Assembly: GCA_963840785.1 (NCBI GenBank)
Contig: CAWJAF010000013.1
Location: 124,001 to 188,000 of the forward strand
From: JALYOK01 sp963840785
GTDB taxonomy: Bacteria; Pseudomonadota; Gammaproteobacteria; Burkholderiales; JALYOK01
Direction of reading: 5' to 3'
DNA: 64,000 nt
The translations under genes were made by a program, and so were the position numbers. Below, in pieces: positions 55,210 through 63,758 of this stretch. Each line of letters starts with the position of its first letter. Position 1 is the first letter of the stretch. The notes beneath the pieces were generated by a model that was not told the DNA's origin, made no database searches, and saw only the letters and a program-made list of their open reading frames with translations.

Positions 55210-56745
55210 TACGTAAACTTTTCGCCTTCCACGGCGGCATCCATCCCCCTGCCCACAAGACCGAATCGACGGTACGGCCGATCCTACATGCGCCTTTGCC
55301 CGCGCAATTGGTCGTGCCGATGAAACAGCATGCGGGCGATGCCGCCATTCCGATCGTCAGCGTTGGCGACGCGGTTCTGAAGGGCCAATTGATTGGCAAG
55401 CCCGGCATCGAATCTTTCGGCGGCTATTCACGCGCCGACATCCGGAATCGTTAAAGCGATCGAGCACCATTTAGTCCCGAGCGCCGACGGGCACCGCGAT
55501 CTGTGTATCACGATCGATGTCGATGGCAACGACCAGGCGATTGCTTTCGCGCCGTTTCAATGCGAGCAGAAAAGCCGAGAAGAAATCCTCGACCATCTGC
55601 AAGCCATGGGGGTGGTGGGCCTCGGCGGTGCGGTGTTTCCCAGTGCCGCAAAGTTAATGGCCGATCATGGCAAGCCGATTCACACGCTGATCATCAATGG
55701 CTCGGAGTGCGAACCTTACATTAGCTGTGATTCGATGCTGATGCGCGAACGGCCTGACAATGTGGTACGCGGCGTCGCGTTACTTCAACATCTATGCGGC
55801 GCGCGCGACGTAATGATTGCTATCGAAGACAACAAGCCGGAAGCCATCGCTGCCATGGATGCGGCTGCAAAAAAACACGGCGGCGGATTTCAAATTGTCA
55901 CATTGCCGACCGTGTATCCCTCGGGCGGCGCAAAGCAACTCATCAAATTGCTAACCGACATCGAAGTTCCCGGCGGGCAACACGCGCCGGAATATGGCGT
56001 GCAATGTTTCAACAGCGGCACCGCCTATAGCGTTTTTCGCGCGATCGATCTCGGCGAGCCGGTGATGACGCGCATTATCACCGTCACCGGCAACGTTCGA
56101 GCGCCGCAAAATTACGAAGCGTGTTTGGGCATGTCATTCCAAGAGCTGCTCGATTTAGCGGTCGAAGAAAAAGACACCGATGGGCACATCGTCGGTGGCC
56201 CGCTGATGGGTTATCGCATCGAATCGGCCGACATGCCGTTGGTAAAAGCTGCGAATTGCATCATCGCCACATCGAAGAAATTGTTTCCGCGCGCAGCACC
56301 GGCCTTGCCCTGTATTCGCTGCGGACAATGTGTCGAAGCCTGCCCGGCGGATCTGTTGCCGCACGACATGTATTGGTATGCCAAGGCGAAAAATCTCGAT
56401 CGGGCGGCGGACTATTCAGTGCGTGACTGCATCGAATGCGGCGCCTGCAATTACGTCTGCCCTAGCCGCATTCCACTGTCGCAATATTTCAAACAAGCAA
56501 AAGTCGAGCTCGCCCAACAAGACCGCGCGAAGACACTTGCGGATACCTCATTACAGCGCTTTGAGCGGCGCGAAGAACGGCTCGCTCGCCTACAAAACGA
56601 GAAAGAGAATTCTCGCGCGTCTGATTCCTCGTCGGACGAAATCTCCTCCGAGCAATCCGAAACCGAACTCAAAAATACCGCCGTACAAGCCGCCCTTGCG
56701 CGAGCACGGGCCCGACGCGCCAGCCAAGGCGATGCCTCGCCATGA
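55206..56745 (+). CDS. rnfC: RnfC, NADH-binding subunit, one frameshift
   Basis: About 512 residues with a TTG start (RKLFAFHGGIHPPAHKTEST). An extra C in the CCC run near 55402 breaks the frame at QLIGKP; without it, the text continues ASNLSAAIHAPTSGIVKAIE. The Rossmann-like FMN/NADH part has VGLGGAVFPSAAKLMADHG and INGSECEPYISCDSML. Two 4Fe-4S motifs follow: CIRCGQCVEACPADLLP and CIECGACNYVCPSRIPL. The C-terminal tail (from about 440) is charged, low complexity and probably coiled. Overlaps rnfD by four bases. Confidence 0.92.
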
Positions 56746-57785
56746 AGACCACAGCGATCACGGGCAAGCTTTCGGTCACCACCGTCATGTTCAAAGTGCT
56801 GCTCGGTTTAGTGCCGGGCGTTATCGCCTATGTCTATTATTTTGGTCCCGCAATTTTAGTTTCGATCGCGATCGCCAGCGTCACTGCACTCGTTGCCGAA
56901 GCCATTCTGCTACTCGTTCGGCGCAAACCGGTTTGGCCGTTCGTAAGCGACTTAAGCGCGCTGCTCACCGCCTGGTTGCTTGCGCTTTCCATGCCACCCC
57001 TATCGCCCTGGTGGCTCACGGTCACCGCAACGCTATTTGCAATTGTTATTGCGAAACATATTTTCGGCGGTCTCGGCTATAACCCTTTCAATCCAGCGAT
57101 GGCCGGTTTCGCGGCTGCGCTTATTGCATTTCCTTCGCAGATGAGCCACTGGTCGCCGCCGAACGAAATCGCTTCAACCCGCGTTGAGTTTCGCGATCAA
57201 CTCAATCACATCTTCCCGGAATTCGCCAACAAGCGCTTCGTGATCGACGCAGAATCCATGGCGACGCCGCTTGATACGCTGAAGGTGCACGTCAGCACCA
57301 AAGAAAAAATCGACGATTTTTCCTACATGCCTATCTTCGGCAAGCTCGCTGGCAAAGGCACGGAAATGATCGCCCTGGCCTATTTGCTCGGCGGTTTATT
57401 TTTGTGGCAGCAACGCTTAATCACCTGGCATTTACCCCTCGCATTTCTAGCGGTGATGGCGGGCATGGCGGAATTCTTTCATCTACTTGATCCGAACAAA
57501 CATGCCAGCGCGATGTTTCATTTATTCGGTGGCGCGACCGTTCTCGGCGCGTTCTTCATCATCACCGATCCAGTTTCTGCAGCAACAACGCCAAAAGGTA
57601 AACTCATTTTCGCCGCCGGTGCCGCGTTTCTAACGTTCGTCATTCGCGTCTTCGGCGGTTATCCCGATGGCGTCGCTTTTGCGGTACTGTTTATGAATAT
57701 GTGCGTACCGCTGATCGATGCCTATACCATCCCGCCCGTATTTGGACGCAAACCGAAGAAGCCAGCAATGGAGTCCACGCGTTGA
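56742..57785 (+). CDS. rnfD: RnfD, flavinylated membrane subunit
   Basis: 347 residues, about ten membrane helices. The covalent FMN site is the Thr in ESMATPLDTLK, matching the SxATPL pattern of RnfD/NqrB. GGLGYNPFNPAMAGFAAALI, FFIITDPVSAATTPKGKLIF and VFGGYPDGVAFAVLFMNM are other family motifs. So this subunit looks functional. Its TGA overlaps the TTG start of rnfG. Confidence 0.93.
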   Translation: MKTTAITGKLSVTTVMFKVLLGLVPGVIAYVYYFGPAILVSIAIASVTALVAEAILLLVRRKPVWPFVSDLSALLTAWLLALSMPPLSPWWLTVTATLFAIVIAKHIFGGLGYNPFNPAMAGFAAALIAFPSQMSHWSPPNEIASTRVEFRDQLNHIFPEFANKRFVIDAESMATPLDTLKVHVSTKEKIDDFSYMPIFGKLAGKGTEMIALAYLLGGLFLWQQRLITWHLPLAFLAVMAGMAEFFHLLDPNKHASAMFHLFGGATVLGAFFIITDPVSAATTPKGKLIFAAGAAFLTFVIRVFGGYPDGVAFAVLFMNMCVPLIDAYTIPPVFGRKPKKPAMESTR

Positions 57786-58408
57786 AACTACTTCCCGCCT
57801 TCAATAAACGCAATGCACTTATTCTCGCAGGCGTAATCGCGCTGGGCCTCGCGATCCTTGCACCGATCAACTCCGTTACCCGTGAAATCATCATCAAGCG
57901 CGAAGAAGAAGAAAAAATGCGCGTGATCGGACAAATTTTGCCGCCCGAGTTGTACGACAATCGCCTACTGCGAGATAGCGTAAAAGTATTACCCGATCAA
58001 GAATTACTCCACACCCGTCATCGCAGTGTCGCCTACCGCGCGCGCTTGCAAGGCAAACCCAGTGCCGTCGTATTCGAAATGACCGCACCGGATGGCTACA
58101 GCGGCAATATCTTTCTAATCATCGCGGTAAAAGAAGATGGTGCCGTCGCGGGTGTTCGCGTTCTCAACCACGAAGAAACGCCTGGCCTCGGCGATTATAT
58201 TGAAATCGTCAAAAGCAATTGGATAAAAATTTTCGGCGGCGCAGCGCTAAAAAATACCAGCGACGCGCGCTGGGAAGTCCGCAAGGATGGTGGAAAATTC
58301 GACTTCGTCGCGCGCGCGACGTTATCAGCGCGAGCCATTGTTCATGCCGTGCATCGGGCGTTGAAATACTACGAGACTCACAAGGAAGAATTGTTTCGGG
58401 AAACATAG
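57782..58408 (+). CDS. rnfG: RnfG-type flavoprotein with altered flavinylation motif
   Basis: 208 residues, TTG start at 57782, anchor helix (RNALILAGVIALGLAILAPI) and periplasmic FMN-binding domain. GYSGNIFLIIAVKEDG and VRVLNHEETPGLGDYIEIVK are normal. The site for covalent FMN, usually D-x-x-S/T-G-A-T, reads DFVARAT: Asp, Ala and Thr remain but S/T-G became A-R. The Thr that would hold FMN is present; whether ApbE can use it is open. The operon ends here with no rnfE. Confidence 0.88.
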   Translation: MKLLPAFNKRNALILAGVIALGLAILAPINSVTREIIIKREEEEKMRVIGQILPPELYDNRLLRDSVKVLPDQELLHTRHRSVAYRARLQGKPSAVVFEMTAPDGYSGNIFLIIAVKEDGAVAGVRVLNHEETPGLGDYIEIVKSNWIKIFGGAALKNTSDARWEVRKDGGKFDFVARATLSARAIVHAVHRALKYYETHKEELFRET

Positions 58409-58638
58409 TTTGGATTGATTCAATTCTAGGGGGTGTAGCGCATAAATTCTCGTTTGAATCGTCCGTGTCCGGCCAACTGCGGAGCCCTCTGTTGCCTCGA
58501 CGTCAGATTGCCGAACCCGAAATCCTCGCGCAAATCTAAGTTAACGACGAACTCAGTACTTATCAACAAGACAGCAAGCGGAATGTTCCGATTGACTTAC
58601 ATATGAACCTTCGCTTGGCGATCGCTCATGAACGTGCG
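58409..58638. other. Gap after rnfG, no rnfE or rnfH
   Basis: No ORF in this interval resembles RnfE (six-helix membrane protein), RnfH or Nth, which usually follow rnfG. No insertion sequence or repeat border is visible either. It marks the change from a housekeeping order to the LitR-type gene group, so a rearrangement point is possible. Confidence 0.5.
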
Positions 58639-59217
58639 TTAGTGGTACGCGCTGGTTCGCGGCAAAGGCAGCACCATCGCTAGGCCGGCGTCCACGCTTA
58701 TAAGTTGTCCGGTGATGTGAGCCGCGGCGGGCGAGAGCAAGAATACGATCGTACCAGCCACTTCATCGGGCTCACCAATGCGTTGAGTCGGAATCATTGC
58801 TGCGAAGCGCGCTTCTGCTTCCGCTGTTGCGATGAAACGCTGCGTGAACGGGGATCGTATGAGCCCTGAGGCGACGATGTTGACGCGAATTCCTTTGGCG
58901 GCATACGTCGCGGCAGTACTCATCGCCAGCGCTGTCACAGCCGCCTTAGCCGCCGCGATCGCCTCGTGATTAGCGAACCCCGAATGCGCGACTATCGAAC
59001 TGGTGAGTACCGCTTGGGCCGGTAACCCCGCCTTTGACGCCTGGACAATGAACCACTTCAATAAATTGAAAGAGGTGGTGGTGGCTGTGCGGGCGCTTAG
59101 CGCTTCAAGTTTTGCAATGTCACGTGCCGTGATCAAAAGCGCATGCCCGAGAGACGCAAGTTGCACGGTTAAGGCACTACCAATTGCGCCGGTAGCACCG
59201 GCGACAAGAATCTTCAT
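58639..59217 (-). pseudogene. Short-chain dehydrogenase with internal in-frame deletion
   Basis: 192 residues instead of about 240. The N-terminal nucleotide site (KILVAGATGAIGSALTVQLA) and C-terminal end (GQLISVDAGLAMVLPL) are fine. Between LEALSARTAT and SFNLLKWFIVQASK about 50 residues are missing, including the NNAG strand. The active-site region reads NHEAIAAAKAAVTALAMSTA, so the YxxxK Tyr is replaced by Ile, as in the SDR found beside photolyase genes in LitR regulons. Likely non-catalytic or a remnant. Confidence 0.7.
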
Positions 59218-59700
59218 ACGAAATTTGCTTTATGATTTGCACGTCAACGATTCGCTGCCAAATGGACAGTATTGTTTAGGCCTTCTTTGCCTAGATGGTG
59301 CACCAGCCCTTCACGTTTACTTGCTTACCCGCAAACAGTGGGCAGTTACCCAAGGATCAGTCGCCTTGGATTGCCACAAAACACGATTGCCGCATATTTG
59401 CGTACTTGCGTGTTTGGGGTATTTCTTGCTATCGACCTTGACACTGCTATGAACGTAACCGCGGGGCGACCGCCTGCCCACTGGTTTCGTCGCGTTTCGT
59501 CGCGGCGAATGCTTGCTTTGTCATCATCGCCGCACTGGTTGCAGCGAGGGAGGTAATGAATGTACGTCTGGTGGTAGTCATAGGTTCTTTGAAGCATGTG
59601 CCAAGCGAGAAGGATCTCGAAGCCTGGCTTGCGACAACGCGAACGAGCCGATCTGCGCAGCGGATGGGGTTTTATCGTTTCCTATTAGCGAATGGAATCA
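59218..59700. other. Gap without recognisable gene
   Basis: Short ORFs on both strands show no known motif. I looked for a photolyase remnant, because an SDR of this type usually neighbours phrB, and found none. Confidence 0.5.
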
Positions 59701-59880
59701 TTAGAGCTCGACGACGTTAGCGGTTCTAAGACTCGGGCTTGCCTCAGGTTTCGCGCCAACACGGTTGATCTCTTTAGGCAAAGGCGATATTTTCTTGAAC
59801 TCATATACGGTTAATGCCATCCCGAGTCCCATCAGCGCGAAACAAAACATGCCCGTGTAGAGGAGTGTTGAGTTATCCAT
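59701..59880 (-). CDS. Small membrane protein, 59 residues, third of a trio
   Basis: Starts MDNSTLLYTGMFCFALMGLG, one membrane helix (about 6-25), then a polar tail ending NVVEL. Not recognised. Its first eight bases overlap the end of the 60-residue gene, so the two are translationally coupled. Confidence 0.6.
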   Translation of the reverse strand: MDNSTLLYTGMFCFALMGLGMALTVYEFKKISPLPKEINRVGAKPEASPSLRTANVVEL

Positions 59881-60055
59881 GTCGCTGTCCTTTCATGCTA
59901 AGTACCTTGAAATAGATGCCAAAACACAGGATCGATGGCACCCAGGTTGCGGTGAATAAGCCTTGGTCTTTTTGGCCGTTGAACCACAGATAGGCCGTCA
60001 CAGCAAAAGACACCATCACGGCAAGAAGGATACAAACATCAGACATTTTGAACAT
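59873..60055 (-). CDS. Small membrane protein, 60 residues, second of a trio
   Basis: MFKMSDVCILLAVMVSFAVT begins helix one; GLFTATWVPSILCFGIYFKV is helix two. The ATG at 60053-60055 has AAAGGA nine bases before it. An ATG at 60110-60112, overlapping the upstream gene stop, would add a 19-residue leader. Unknown function. Confidence 0.6.
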   Translation of the reverse strand: MFKMSDVCILLAVMVSFAVTAYLWFNGQKDQGLFTATWVPSILCFGIYFKVLSMKGQRHG

Positions 60056-60111
60056 ACTTAGTCCTTTAGTAGTTGAAGCGGTCAATAGACAGAGGCGCAA
60101 TAATGTTTTCA

Positions 60112-60318
60112 TCACGACTCCCAAAACCCCCAAGCGGCGATCATCAGGGAGCCAACCACGGCACCGGCGTGGACCCGTAACTGTGGTTCACCCTGCAACT
60201 CAAGCACGAACGGGACGATTTGAAGAATGCCCAGCGGTAACCATGCAAGAAAGACCAGCGCCAAACTGAATGCACACCGCCCGATAGGCCGTCTTAAGTT
60301 CGTAAGCCGCACCGTCAT
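60112..60318 (-). CDS. Small membrane protein, 68 residues, first of a trio
   Basis: Two membrane helices: CAFSLALVFLAWLPLGILQI and VHAGAVVGSLMIAAWGFW. Basic N-terminus. Not recognised. Its stop is followed at once by the leader of the second gene. Confidence 0.55.
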   Translation of the reverse strand: MTVRLTNLRRPIGRCAFSLALVFLAWLPLGILQIVPFVLELQGEPQLRVHAGAVVGSLMIAAWGFWES

Positions 60319-60372
60319 TAAATGGATCGCATAGAGTAAGAGCGTTCATTGGGCAATCTTCGCCGGAAGGGA

Positions 60373-60405
60373 AAGAAAGTCAGGCGTTACTCGCCTGACT
60401 TTCTT
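60373..60405 (-). terminator. Rho-independent terminator of the fasciclin gene
   Basis: Perfect stem AAGAAAGTCAGGCG with five-base loop, its 3' arm ending CTTTCTTTCCC on the minus strand; 12 bases past the stop. It splits the fasciclin gene from the small-protein trio. Confidence 0.88.
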
Positions 60406-60416
60406 ACTCGCTGCTT

Positions 60417-60890
60417 TTAGTTAGGTAGTATTACGCTATCGATAACGTGAATGACACCGTTGGTCGCGGCGATATCGGTTGCCGTTACTTTGGCCTTGTC
60501 GACCATCACACCGCCTTCAGTGGTGATGGTCATGCTGCTACCTTCCACCGTTTTCACCGGACCGGCTTTAACATCGGCCGCCATGACTTTTCCGGCGACG
60601 ACGTGGTACGTCAACACTTTGGCAAGCTTGGCTTTGTCAGCCAGCAATGCGTCGAGCTGATCCTTTGGAATTTTCGCGAATGCTGCGTCGGTGGGTGCGA
60701 AAACAGTAAACGGGCCCTTGCCTTTCAGTGTTTCTACTAGACCGGCCGCTTGAACGGCGGTTACCAGGGTCTTGAACGATCCCGCGGAGATCGCGGTGTC
60801 AACGATATCCTTTTGCGCGGCCATGGCGGGTACAGCCGCGACGGTGCTAGCTACGATTCCGAGAGTGGTGACGAATTTAAGCAATTTCAT
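60417..60890 (-). CDS. Secreted fasciclin (FAS1) domain protein
   Basis: 157 residues: signal peptide (LLKFVTTLGIVASTVAAVPA), then one FAS1 domain with GPFTVFAPTDAAFAKIPKDQ (H1 region) and LTYHVVAGKVMAADVKAG (H2), ending TNGVIHVIDSVILPN. FAS1 domains act in adhesion. In other proteobacteria, fasciclin genes sit in LitR-controlled groups, as does this one. AAGGA lies just before the ATG. Confidence 0.92.
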   Translation of the reverse strand: MKLLKFVTTLGIVASTVAAVPAMAAQKDIVDTAISAGSFKTLVTAVQAAGLVETLKGKGPFTVFAPTDAAFAKIPKDQLDALLADKAKLAKVLTYHVVAGKVMAADVKAGPVKTVEGSSMTITTEGGVMVDKAKVTATDIAATNGVIHVIDSVILPN

Positions 60891-61068
60891 TTTGAGTCCT
60901 TAGAGAGAGTTAAAGTAAAGCGGGTTATAAAAACAAATCTATCCGCACTGCGGAAGACTTCATTAAGCCCCCAGTAACGGGGCAGAATCTTGGTTAATCG
61001 GATGTTGCAAACGGCTACGGCAACGGTCGTACGTGTGTCGTTAGATCGGTTAGCGGTTTAATCAAAAA

Positions 61069-61401
61069 CTACGTCACCCGGGATCGCGCGAGTGAACGTG
61101 GCCTGACTAGAAATTTCGACTCGCCATCGGGCGCCTTGCCGAACCGCGGCTTACACTCAGGCGACATTGGTGTCATCAAGGCGACAGTCTTGGCGCTTTT
61201 CGAAAGCATCCGGCGGTCAAGATTTAAGATCAAATTCCGCCCCCGAGGCTGCGGGGCTGGTTGCATACAGGCCACGTCGCGCGTGACCGCCGTCTCAGAA
61301 GGCACTTTTTCAACGCGGGGTCTTGCGGCTGCATCAAAACTCATCGTGACCGAGATCCAGGCCGTTAAGAGCGAGGCAATCACCATCGTCAATCGATTCA
61401 T
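61069..61401 (-). CDS. Small exported protein, unknown
   Basis: 110 residues from ATG 61399-61401 (MNRLTMVIASLLTAWISVTM is a signal-like stretch). The rest is Arg- and Pro-rich with two Cys (VACMQPAPQPRGRNL and ECKPRFG). Not recognised. Could be non-coding; it faces the same way as its neighbours. Confidence 0.4.
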   Translation of the reverse strand: MNRLTMVIASLLTAWISVTMSFDAAARPRVEKVPSETAVTRDVACMQPAPQPRGRNLILNLDRRMLSKSAKTVALMTPMSPECKPRFGKAPDGESKFLVRPRSLARSRVT

Positions 61402-61467
61402 AACGGGCGCCAATTAAAAATCACAGGATGAACAGGGTTGAAAAGCAATATCAGGCGTTAGTGGGGA

Positions 61468-61920
61468 CTAGCCTTTATTTGCCTCAACGCCGCGGGTTGT
61501 TATGCGTGACGCACAAGCCGCATTCAGCGCGGACGATTCCTCGGGGCTTGAAGGCGCCATGAACGCCGGTGCGCCGAGTTCTTTATCAGTCCAAACTGTT
61601 TCGCCGTTGCCGAAGTGGCCACTGAACATTTGCCATGACGCGAGTGACACCTTGCCGGACTCGCAATTGGCCACGTATCCAAGCTTGACCGAGCGATGGG
61701 GGTAGAGCATTTCATTCGTGGTAGGGTCGCTTCCCAGGGTGATCAGTTGCTCATAACTACGCATAACCTCAATGGTCACAAGTTTCCCCGTTTTTGCCAC
61801 CGACGCGATATCTAACAAGACGGTTCCTTCTGCGTTATCCGCAACGGTAATCCATTCAGGCGCAGCGACGGCTGACATTGAAAAAACCAGAGTTGAAGCG
61901 GCGATAAGTTTGGTAATCAT
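61468..61920 (-). CDS. Exported surface-adhesin-E-like protein
   Basis: 150 residues: signal peptide (ITKLIAASTLVFSMSAVAA), then WITVADNAEGTVLLDIASVA, MLYPHRSVKLGYVANCESGK and ALNAACAS. The layout, with two Cys, resembles the small surface-adhesin protein E family. Starts opposite to the LitR-like gene and may share its operator region. Confidence 0.65.
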   Translation of the reverse strand: MITKLIAASTLVFSMSAVAAPEWITVADNAEGTVLLDIASVAKTGKLVTIEVMRSYEQLITLGSDPTTNEMLYPHRSVKLGYVANCESGKVSLASWQMFSGHFGNGETVWTDKELGAPAFMAPSSPEESSALNAACASRITTRGVEANKG

Positions 61921-61962
61921 GAAAGTCTCCTAAGTGAAATATTAAAGTCAGGGCCGGCGGTT

Positions 61963-62003
61963 AAATGTATATGTTTCGTTTCATTACAAACAATATACAT
62001 TGA
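61963..62003. promoter_or_regulatory. Inverted repeat in the divergent control region
   Basis: AATGTATAT (61964) and ATATACATT (61993) are perfect inverted arms 20 bases apart, within about 45-80 bases upstream of the 61468-61920 gene. TGTATA/TATACA arms resemble operators described for LitR/CarH regulators. Rest of the 354-base gap is AT-rich without genes. Confidence 0.5.
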
Positions 62004-62200
62004 TCATTATTGAGTTGTCAACACATATACAACTTTATTTTCTCACAGGCGATCTTTCGGATCTGGGAAACCGGAAGGCTGTATGAGGAAAACAAGGGTA
62101 TTGTCATTATTTATCATGTAGATATGTTTTAAACGACCTGACAAATAGGCGCCGAACACAATCCCATATTCATGATATTTCGCTTTTGTTTCAATCTTTA

Positions 62201-62219
62201 TGTATACTTCTTGTACATA
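62201..62219 (+). promoter_or_regulatory. LitR-like half-sites near the regulator promoter
   Basis: TGTATAC and TTGTACATA lie 56-74 bases upstream of the regulator start, probably overlapping its promoter, and suggest autoregulation. Confidence 0.4.
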
Positions 62220-62274
62220 TTCTGTAACGTCTATAAGTGACCGATCAACGTTCAACAATAAGGAGTCGCAACCG

Positions 62275-63249
62275 ATGTCAACACGCACAACTAGCACCGA
62301 CGAGCAAGCGCTTTTCTCCATTGGCGTGCTAGCCCGCCTGACGGGAATCAATCCAGGAACATTACGTATTTGGGAGCGTCGGTATCAGATCGCCAACCCC
62401 ATGCGTAGTGGCGCGCGGGACAAACGCATGTATTCGCAAAGCGATATTGATCGGCTCTCGTTGGTCAAAATCTTGGTTGATAGCGGCCATCCGGTCAGTA
62501 GCGTTGCTCAGTTGTCGATTGATGACTTACGTTCGCGGTTAAAGATGTCCGCGGACCGGGTATCGAAGGACGTATCGACAAAGACCCAGCCGAGCCGCGT
62601 GGTAGTGCTGGGCGAGGCCCTTGCGGTTCGTTTTGCCGAGCACAAAGGTCAACTGCGAGAGATTGAAATTTGCGGCCTGTTTAGCAGCGCGGCGGAATTG
62701 GATGATAAGGCGCGCGCGCTTGCACCCGAAGTGTTGGTGGTCGAGTATGCAACGCTGCAACGTGAGACGCTCGGCGACATTTGGCGCCACCTCGCCGTGA
62801 CGGGGGTGCGCCATGCGGTGGTCATCTTTGGTTTCGGTGCGCAGCGATCGGTCAAGGATCTCGAGCGCGCCGGCGTGTTGTGCTTGCAAGCCCCCGTCAC
62901 GCTTTCCGAGATCGAGCGTGCATGTGCGAGCGCGCGCGGCGCCTCGGTTCTAAAGATCGAGGAGACTATCACGACTACTGCGGGGGTTCCGCCGCGACGG
63001 TTTTCCCCTGATCAACTGGCGCGAATTGCCGCGAGTGCGACGCCGATGAAATGCGAATGTCCGCACCATCTGGTCGATTTAGTGAATAGTTTGGTGGCAT
63101 TCGAGACCTACAGCAATGAGTGCGTAAACCTTTACCCCCACGATGCGCAGATACATGAACTGCTCCATACCACGACGGCCGCGGCGCGCGCGCTGATGGA
63201 AACAGGGCTCGCTAAAGTGATCGAAGCCGAGGGAATTTCGGCGGACTGA
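62275..63249 (+). CDS. MerR-type regulator, class II LitR-like (no B12 motif)
   Basis: 324 residues from ATG 62275, behind AAGGAG. Residues 14-85: MerR DNA-binding domain (FSIGVLARLTGINPGTLRIW, ERRYQIANPMRSGARDKRMY). Middle (about 100-225): Rossmann-like fold resembling the cobalamin-binding domain but lacking the D/E-x-H-x-x-G histidine motif. C-terminus (about 240-324): MKCECPHHLVDLVNSLVAFE then YSNECVNLYPHDAQIHELLH, typical of class II LitR. In Pseudomonas such regulators do not bind B12 and work with a separate small LOV protein; here a LOV-like gene is the next one. Confidence 0.85.
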   Translation: MSTRTTSTDEQALFSIGVLARLTGINPGTLRIWERRYQIANPMRSGARDKRMYSQSDIDRLSLVKILVDSGHPVSSVAQLSIDDLRSRLKMSADRVSKDVSTKTQPSRVVVLGEALAVRFAEHKGQLREIEICGLFSSAAELDDKARALAPEVLVVEYATLQRETLGDIWRHLAVTGVRHAVVIFGFGAQRSVKDLERAGVLCLQAPVTLSEIERACASARGASVLKIEETITTTAGVPPRRFSPDQLARIAASATPMKCECPHHLVDLVNSLVAFETYSNECVNLYPHDAQIHELLHTTTAAARALMETGLAKVIEAEGISAD

Positions 63250-63358
63250 GTTTCGGGCTTCGAACATCATTCGATGCGGCCGATAAATCTTGAAACGGTA
63301 CTAACCCCGGATACTAATTGGTTCTGGGTAATCGAAGGTAATATTGAGGAGTGATCTT

Positions 63359-63745
63359 TTGGAAAAAATATTGCAGCAAGCGGATGTGAGTCTGAAGCTA
63401 CTTAAAGTGCTTTTAGAGAATAGCTTTGACTCGATTCTAATCACGGATGCGACGGTTTCAGGGAAAATTGTTTACGCAAACAAGGCATTTAAGAAACTGA
63501 CCGGATACGACCCATCTGAGGTCATCGGAAAAACACCGCGAATCCTGCAGGGAATAGGGACCGACAAGAAGGTGATTGCGCACCTCGCTCAGTCCCTAAA
63601 AAGCGATGGTCGTTTTGAAGGTAAGGCGATAAACTATAAAAAAGACGGAACGCCTTTCATCATGCACTGGCGAGTTTTGCCAGTGAAAATCGGGAAAAAT
63701 ACCAAGGTCTGGGTCGCCATTCAACGCGAAAGCTCGGGTATTTAG
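63359..63745 (+). CDS. Small LOV-like PAS protein lacking the photoactive cysteine
   Basis: 128 residues, TTG start behind AGGAG. One PAS/LOV fold: LLENSFDSILITDATVSGKI, YANKAFKKLTGYDPSEVIG, KTPRILQGIGTD, INYKKDGTPFIMHWRVLPVK and VWVAIQRESS. In LOV photoreceptors the fourth segment reads G-x-N-C-R-F-L-Q-G; here it is GKTPRILQG, so the Cys is Pro. The Asn of NYKKDG and the Gln of IQR, which contact flavin, remain; the Asn of FWN does not. No output domain. It follows the LitR-like gene by 109 bases. Confidence 0.82.
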   Translation: MEKILQQADVSLKLLKVLLENSFDSILITDATVSGKIVYANKAFKKLTGYDPSEVIGKTPRILQGIGTDKKVIAHLAQSLKSDGRFEGKAINYKKDGTPFIMHWRVLPVKIGKNTKVWVAIQRESSGI

Positions 63746-63758
63746 TTAATGCACGTCC

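Noticed and set aside
59218..59700. Photolyase remnant next to the SDR
   Set aside because: None of the six frames shows photolyase motifs; the interval is left unassigned.
62043..62351. Minus-strand ORF of 102 codons across the LitR-like start
   Set aside because: It covers the promoter and N-terminal coding of the regulator on the other strand and shows no family motif.
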